Both the position numbers and the translations under genes were made by a program. Below the pieces are notes generated by a model that saw only the letters and a program-made list of their open reading frames with translations, had not been told where the DNA came from and ran no database searches. From NCBI GenBank assembly GCA_032717465.1, contig CM064697.1, positions 6,919,033 to 6,983,032 of the forward strand: a DNA stretch of 64,000 nucleotides, read 5' to 3'. The stretch comes from Coenobita brevimanus (lineage: Eukaryota > Arthropoda > Malacostraca > Decapoda > Coenobitidae). Of the stretch, positions 58,678 to 64,000 are shown in pieces (position 1 is the first letter of the stretch; every line of letters begins with the position of its first letter).

Positions 58678-59290
58678 AAGCGACAAACGGAGGAGCGACA
58701 AATAGGGGAGCTGACCAATATCCGGCATACAGGTGGTGGCGAGGGGAAGACGAGGGTGCGGGACGGAGGGAAGGAGGGAGAGGAGGGGAAATGTGAAAGA
58801 GGAGGAGGGGATAGGAAGAAGAAATGAAGGGCGAGTGGAAGAAAATGTAATAAATGATGAGGACAGCAAGATAATACTGAGTGAAAACGGGAAGGATGAA
58901 AGCTAAGAAAAGCGAAGTCATAGGTGAGAAAAAGGGAAAATATATAAAAGGATGAGAGAATACTAATAAATGAACCTGAGAGAAAGGAATGAGATGGCAG
59001 GAAAACTGGGAGAAAGAATTAAAAGAAGATCATGAAGGTCAGATGTACTGTATGTTGACAAGAAGATAGGACGACGAGATGAAGGGACAAGAGAAGACAA
59101 GAGAATAACGAACAGGAAAAGCTTGAAGAATAATCAATGAAATAGGAAGACAAGGCTAAGCAACAAAGGGTGGAGAGAGAAATGCGAAGCTACAGAAGGG
59201 AAAGATGAAGAAGAGAGAGGATGAAGGAATAATGAGATATGGAGCCACGAAGTGAATATGAAAACCAGAATGCAAGAAATGAAAAGAAAT
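58676..59290. repeat. Purine-rich tract
   Basis: G/A-rich + strand with no coding signal, running up to the LINE fragment. Confidence 0.65.
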
Positions 59291-59295
59291 AAGTG

Positions 59296-59780
59296 ATGGA
59301 AAGGAGGACGAGAATTATACACACACATGACAGTATTGTGATACCAACTCTAACGTACGGAAGTGAAGCTTGGACATTATTGGAAGGACACAAGTCAAGA
59401 GTGAGAGCAGTGGAAATGAGTTATTTAAGAGGAGCCTGTGGAGTCACGTGGAGAGACAGGCTGACGAATGAGGATACAAAGGAGCGTTGTGGTGTTGATG
59501 TGGATGTGACAGGAAGCGTTATGAGGAACACACTGAGGTGGTTTGGCCATGTGGAGAGGATGGAGGGTGAAAGACTGACGAAGAGAGTGTATGTGAGTGA
59601 GGTGGAGGGGGGAAGAGGGAAGGGGAGGCCGAGGATGAGATGGAGGGATGGGGTGGAGAGGTATATGAGAGAGGGGTGTGTGAGTTGGGAGCAGGGCAGT
59701 GAAATGGCGGGGGACAGGGCGACTTGGAGGCGATTTGTTTATGGCCACCCCAAACGGGATTGAGGCGTCTGGCAACAGAT

Positions 59781-59782
<2 letters not shown>
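59296..59782 (+). pseudogene. Non-LTR retrotransposon 3' fragment, copy C (longest open frame)
   Basis: From the ATG at 59296 to the stop at 59761-59763 the frame is open. Landmarks in order are IVIPTLTYGSEAWTL, RVRAVEMSYLRGACGVTWRD, RLTNEDTKERCGVDVDVTGS, NTLRWFGHVERMEGERLTKR, YVSEVEGGRGKGRPRMRWRD and WEQGSEMAGDRATWRRF. These are C-terminal blocks of a LINE-type reverse transcriptase ORF, downstream of the palm domain; the catalytic core and endonuclease are absent. The upstream junction lies near 59300-59320, where purine-rich DNA begins. The ATG is probably fortuitous. After the stop come GGCGTCTGGCAACAGATTGA and (TA)n. Two shorter copies are at 24915 and 29405. The intact frame suggests a relatively young insertion. 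Confidence 0.9.

Positions 59783-59834
<52 letters not shown>
59783..59834. repeat. (TA)n microsatellite at LINE 3' end
   Basis: About 26 TA units directly following the LINE tail. Confidence 0.97.
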
Positions 59835-59836
<2 letters not shown>

Positions 59837-60069
59837 ACCACCAGGATGCTCTCCTGAGGCAAATAAAATCGTCTGGCAGCAGTAAGAAAAAAATCAAAAC
59901 GACGTGCTCAGGCAAAAAAAAGTTGAAGTTATGGTGGAATAATTGAACCCATCTCTTATATCACTGCAGTGTTGAAAACAGTCGGAATTACACCAACACA
60001 GGGTACAAATTAAATCACGCATCAATTTACGAGCACCATACCAGCCGAGCTTCAAATCAAAGCAAATTT
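59835..60069. other. Unassigned DNA
   Basis: No feature recognised. Confidence 0.5.
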
Positions 60070-60583
60070 ATGCACACCGTCACCCAACCTTCAACAACAC
60101 CGTGTTAACAAATTTATGCCAAAAATCCTGAGCCTCAAAGCATTACGATAAAATATATTCCTTATGCCTCAACAACGTCAAATTATCCGCATATCTATAT
60201 AAAATCCTCACCCTCATCAAAGCATTACGCAAATTTATTCCTCATCCCTCAACAACGTCATATCCATAAACCAATACGGAAAATCCCCAAACTCGAAGCA
60301 TTACTAAAATATTTTCCTCTTCTCTCAACAACGTCATATCCACAAAGAATCACAATATGTCGACCTGAAAAGCATTACAACATAAATATAATCCCCATCT
60401 TCCGACACGTCATATCCACAAATCATTAAATAAAAAAAATCACTCGCCCTCACACGCATTACACAAAAATACATTCCTTATCCTTCAAAAAAGCCATTTG
60501 TACAAATCAATATAAAAAATCGATCATCCTCAAAAGCATTACATAAAGTATATTTCTCATCACTCAGCAATGTCACATCCATA

Positions 60584-60631
<48 letters not shown>

Positions 60632-60687
60632 AAAAGCATTACCGGCACAAAAAAAAACACGAACAGTAAAATCAGCTATAAAATCAT

Positions 60688-60731
<44 letters not shown>

Positions 60732-60825
60732 TATATTCCACATCCTTCATGGAACGTTATATCCACAAATCCAGCCCGCCGACCATTACAAAAAATATAT
60801 ATATTCCTTATCCGTGAGCAACACC
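60070..60825. repeat. Degenerate satellite, ~75-80 bp, with internal microsatellites
   Basis: AAAGCATTAC, then ATAWATTCCTYATCCCTCAACAACGTCATATCCA, then CAAATCAWTA recur in order at about 60140, 60225, 60298, 60380, 60460, 60530 and, after interruptions, 60735-60825. (CA)n at 60588-60629 and (GA)n at 60692-60728 sit inside the array. Confidence 0.75.
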
Positions 60826-61035
60826 GGCTCGCAAAGGCATCCCCGACTCTTGACCCTCCCGGCTTCTTCAAATGGAAAAATCTGCGTGATGGATGAGATG
60901 AAAGGCGCCTCAGATGCCGTGCAATTTGGGTGGGGCGGACAGTGGAGCTCCGCGTTCTATTATTCTCGCGGCCAAAGAAAGAAAGGCAGGGAAAGAAAGG
61001 GAGGGAGAGACCAAGAAAGAATGAGACAGAGAAGG

Positions 61036-61037
<2 letters not shown>
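60826..61037. other. Unassigned DNA
   Basis: Mixed sequence ending in AAAGAAAGG-type purine DNA; no gene. Confidence 0.5.

Positions 61038-61101
<64 letters not shown>
61038..61101. repeat. (AC)n microsatellite
   Basis: About 32 AC units. Confidence 0.97.
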
Positions 61102-61105
<4 letters not shown>

Positions 61106-61596
61106 AAGGTGAATGCATCTTGGTTATCCATCAGCTTAACTCCGAGGGGCCGTGTAAGGGAGAAATATTTCGCTCACAACCAGCATTTTTTTTCCTGAGC
61201 TCTTATTTTTCTTATCGTCGAGGTAAAAATTCTGGAAAATGGGAAAATACCTCACACGCTAAAAATCTTATTGGCGAAAGACACCACGACGTCAGCAGTG
61301 TGGGGGGAGGGGGGAGGAGAAAGTGGGTGAAGGGGAAGAGGGGGGGGCAGGAAGAAAGGGAGGGAATGTGAGGGGAGACGCCTACACAATCCTCCAAACT
61401 AAAATCTCGAATATCATAGAGTTAAATGGGATGAAAAGCTGAAAGGGTTGATGGAATTAAAGCTGGAAATTTAGGAATATTTGGACAGGTTACATTACTT
61501 TGGAAGAGGTAGTCTGCAGGTTATGTCGATGGGCCATGACACCAGCAAAGGTCAGAATATGATAAATGATCACTAAGGCACAGTAATAAAGGCCTA
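61102..61596. other. Unassigned DNA with a G-rich patch
   Basis: GGGGGGAGGGGGGAGGAGAA at 61302-61321 could form a G-quadruplex. No gene recognised. Confidence 0.5.
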
Positions 61597-61840
61597 CAAG
61601 GGAGGTACAGTTAAGGGGAGTGAAGGATAATGGGTCAGCAAGGACAAAGGGCAGGGCAAGGAAGGTAAAGTTAACGAGATACAGAATGGTGGGTCAACAG
61701 GGATGGTGGGTAAGGTAAGGGAAATAAAGTTAAGGGAGGTAAAGGATGATGGGCCGGCAGGTATGGATGGTAGGGCAAGAGAGGTGGATTTAAGGGGGGT
61801 AAAGGATGATGGGTCAACGGGGATAGAGGATAGGGCGGCC
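61597..61840. repeat. Degenerate minisatellite, ~60 bp
   Basis: AGGTAAAGTTAAGGGGAGTG, then AAGGATRATGGGTCARCARG, then GGATGGTRGGKYAAGG is repeated four to five times. Confidence 0.8.
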
Positions 61841-62024
61841 AGTGTAGGCGAGGGTTGTCCATGCGAGAGTAATCCCCGGTTTGTGCGTGTCCCGGGGCCT
61901 GATGAATGGGCAGTGGTCCGACAGCCGGGTCCCACCACACCGTAATCCTCTCAATGCACTGCCCGCTTAAACCATCCGCCCGGGGACACCACCCAATATG
62001 ATCACGCCCACACGCCTGTCTACC

Positions 62025-62026
<2 letters not shown>
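61841..62026. other. Unassigned DNA
   Basis: Short unique-looking stretch; no feature. Confidence 0.5.

Positions 62027-62091
<65 letters not shown>
62027..62091. repeat. (AC)n microsatellite
   Basis: About 32 AC units. Confidence 0.97.
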
Positions 62092-62092
<1 letters not shown>

Positions 62093-62340
62093 GCCTGTAT
62101 AGTCAAGCCTGTATACATTCAAGCAGACAACCTCGATGCATGAATCTGCCAAACACAAGTAACATTACGCAAACCATAGTTATTACCATCATGATTCTTA
62201 TTACAATCATCATCACCAAATCACAGCCAAAATCCAAAAACCACCATGAAGGCAAACCATCGTCAAAACTTATAAAATCCTTCTTTCCTAAAACAAAACC
62301 TGTAACTCAAAAATCTGTTGGTTCGACTGGGAACTGCAGG
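62092..62340. other. Unassigned DNA
   Basis: AT-rich, CATCATCA-type words near 62185-62215; no gene. Confidence 0.5.
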
Positions 62341-62735
62341 CAGAGAGGTAAAAGTGTGGGTGGGAGGGTGAGTTCCTGAGCACTGAGCAAACTGGGCGAG
62401 GAGGTACAAGTGAGGGTGAGTGAGTTAGTTCCTGAGCACTGAGCAAACTGGGCGAGGAGGTAAAAGTGAGGGTGAGTGAGTTAGTTCTTGAGCACTGAGC
62501 AAACTGGGCAGGAAGGTACAGGTGAGAGATAGTTCCTGAGCACTGAACAAACTGGACAGGGTGAAGCTGAGTGGGTGGGTGATTCCTGTGCACTGAGCAA
62601 ACTGGGCAGGAAGGTAAAATTGACGGTGGGTGAGTGATTGAGTTCCTGAGCACTTGGCAAACTGGACAGGGAGGTAAAGGTGAGGGTGGGTGGATGGGTG
62701 AGTTCCTGAGCACTGAGCAAACTGGGCGGGTCGTG
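62341..62735. repeat. ~56-bp minisatellite
   Basis: GTTCCTGAGCACTGAGCAAA followed by CTGGGCGAGGAGGTAAAAGT begins units near 62372, 62428, 62484, 62531, 62580, 62640 and 62700. Unit length is 47-60 bp; the core is strongly conserved. Confidence 0.93.
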
Positions 62736-63179
62736 AGGAGAGGCTTGGGTGTCTTGCCTGAGGATTTTCTGGTAAGATGCAGCGTCAGCGGATCATTGCG
62801 ACTCTCAGCGGAGGTGGGAGGAGGGAGGAGGTGAGTGAAAGGGGAGAAGGGTAGGAGAGCAGAAAAGAGCAGAGCAGGGGATACGAAGAAAGGATTTTTT
62901 TCTGTCTTTTATTTTGTTTCAAGATTAATTCATTTGGCACACCTCAGTTCAGTTCAGTTCTGCTTAGTTCAGTTCAGTTCAGTTAAGTCTAGTTACAGGA
63001 ATGAGTGGGCAGTGAACACATCGTACATGCATTCTATACAACTTTAACTGTCTCAGTACTGCAAATCGACCATCCTAAAAAAAATAAATAAATAAAAAAT
63101 AAACAAATAAATAAATAACTTTGAATAACTGCACATAAGTTTGTATTTGAATGATACCTTAATTTACGAAAGGTAAACG
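62736..63179. repeat. Unassigned DNA with (AGTTC)n
   Basis: CAGTTCAGTTCAGTTC-type pentamer run at about 62945-62990 and AATAAATA words at 63080-63117. Confidence 0.7.
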
Positions 63180-64000
63180 AATTTTATGGCAAGAGAAGAG
63201 GACGAGAGAGGAGAGGAGGGGAAGGGGAAGTGAGAGGCGAGAGCAAAGGTAAGTCAGAATGGAGAAAGTGGGAAAGAGGAGGTGAGGAGAGGGGAGGAGA
63301 AAGAGTGGAAAAAAGAAGAAAAGGAGAACAGAGGAGAAAATTAATGCAAAAACGAAAGAAAATAACGAGAACAGGAACGAGAGTAAATGGGAAAATGATG
63401 ACGAAGGAGGGAAGAAAAACCGAGGTAAGGAAAGCCAGTGAAGCGTAGAATGATGACCGAAAGGAAGTTGAAGACATAATTATAAAAAAAGAAAATGAAG
63501 TAAGAATATAAACAAAAGGAAAAGATATAAAGAAAGGCAGCATGATTATACGAGAACAGAGTAAAGAAGGCAAAACGTGAATAAAACTTGCAAGGATGAC
63601 TGGAAGGAAGAGAGGAAAAAATAAAGATGATGAAGAAAAACACTGAGGAAGAAAAGATGAAGAACACGAGAGGAAGAGGAAGAGGAGGACTGGGAGCAAA
63701 AAAGTGACCGGGTAAAGTCTGGGATGATGGTTAGAAGGAAGTTTTAACAAATGCGGAAATGAAAAATAAGGACGAAGAAAGACAAAAGAATCATAAAGAA
63801 GAAGATAATTGGCAAAGACGAGAACTGACAGCATGGGGAAGATAAAAATAAGAGGCGATGGCTGGAGACAACGGGAAAAGCAATGATGAAGGAGACACAC
63901 GGATGATAGTGAAAAAAAAAAAAAAGGAGAAAGACAAAGAGGAGGAGAAAGAATGAAGGAGAGTAAAGTTTGGGAAGACGACTGAGAGGAAAAAAACACG
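63180..64000. repeat. Polypurine tract to window end
   Basis: G/A-rich + strand with A13 at about 63912-63925. The 271-codon minus frame (Phe/Ser/Leu-rich) is its reverse and not a gene; it runs off the window. Confidence 0.8.

Noticed and set aside
60814..61371. 185-codon plus frame
   Set aside because: Crosses (AC)n giving a His-Thr run; no recognised domain on either side.
62341..62735. Conserved core with variable linkers considered as CRISPR-like
   Set aside because: Linkers are variants of one another and not unique spacers; no cas genes; eukaryotic DNA.
63184..63999. 271-codon minus frame at the window end
   Set aside because: Same artefact: pyrimidine-rich reverse of a purine tract, hydrophobic by composition only.

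Overview
This window looks like intergenic or intronic nuclear DNA from an animal, most probably an arthropod and plausibly a decapod crustacean. The basis is eukaryotic: a Pol III-type tRNA gene with internal A and B boxes, non-LTR retrotransposon relics, MITE-like inverted-repeat elements, very dense dinucleotide microsatellites (AC, AG, AT) and long polypurine/polypyrimidine tracts. The decapod assignment is an inference from that microsatellite load and from the style of the retroelement fragments; no host protein-coding gene was recognised to confirm it. Most long open frames are translations of (CT)n, (GA)n, (GT)n or purine-rich tracts and are not genes.

Layout. 1-6.4 kb: degenerate tandem repeats and strand-asymmetric CT/GA tracts. 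6.4-8.5 kb: two copies of a GGATCC-rich mobile element flanking an intact tRNA-Glu(CTC) gene at 7622-7693. 9-17 kb: minisatellites, a jockey/CR1-like reverse transcriptase C-terminal relic (11308-11766) and two degenerate satellites (13838-14900 and 15540-17095). 17.8-25.5 kb: microsatellites, a 27-bp minisatellite, a MITE-like element (23921-24134) and a LINE 3' fragment (24915-25066). 27.3-28.6 kb: a heavily decayed reverse transcriptase. 29.4 kb: a second LINE 3' fragment. 32.7-33.3 kb: a second Helentron-like element, followed by about 3 kb of purine-rich DNA. 37.8-42 kb: another MITE-like element, a large GT/GA compound microsatellite, GTG-rich minisatellites and a third GGATCC element. 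42-48 kb: AC-rich and CT-rich minisatellites. 48-57 kb: mostly unassigned AT-rich DNA with scattered repeats. 57-64 kb: the fourth GGATCC element, the longest open LINE 3' fragment (59296-59763) and several minisatellites.

The most interesting structure is the GGATCC element family: four copies with inverted subterminal ACCTCCGCC / GGCGGAGGT motifs, a terminal hairpin followed by CTAG or a variant, T residues on both sides, and an internal module of about 110-117 bp present 2 to 4 times. This resembles Helentron-associated non-autonomous elements. An unrelated-looking element at 32738-33326 shares the same style of 5' head. I found no evidence of a new enzymatic or defence system, and nothing in the window forms an operon or pathway.
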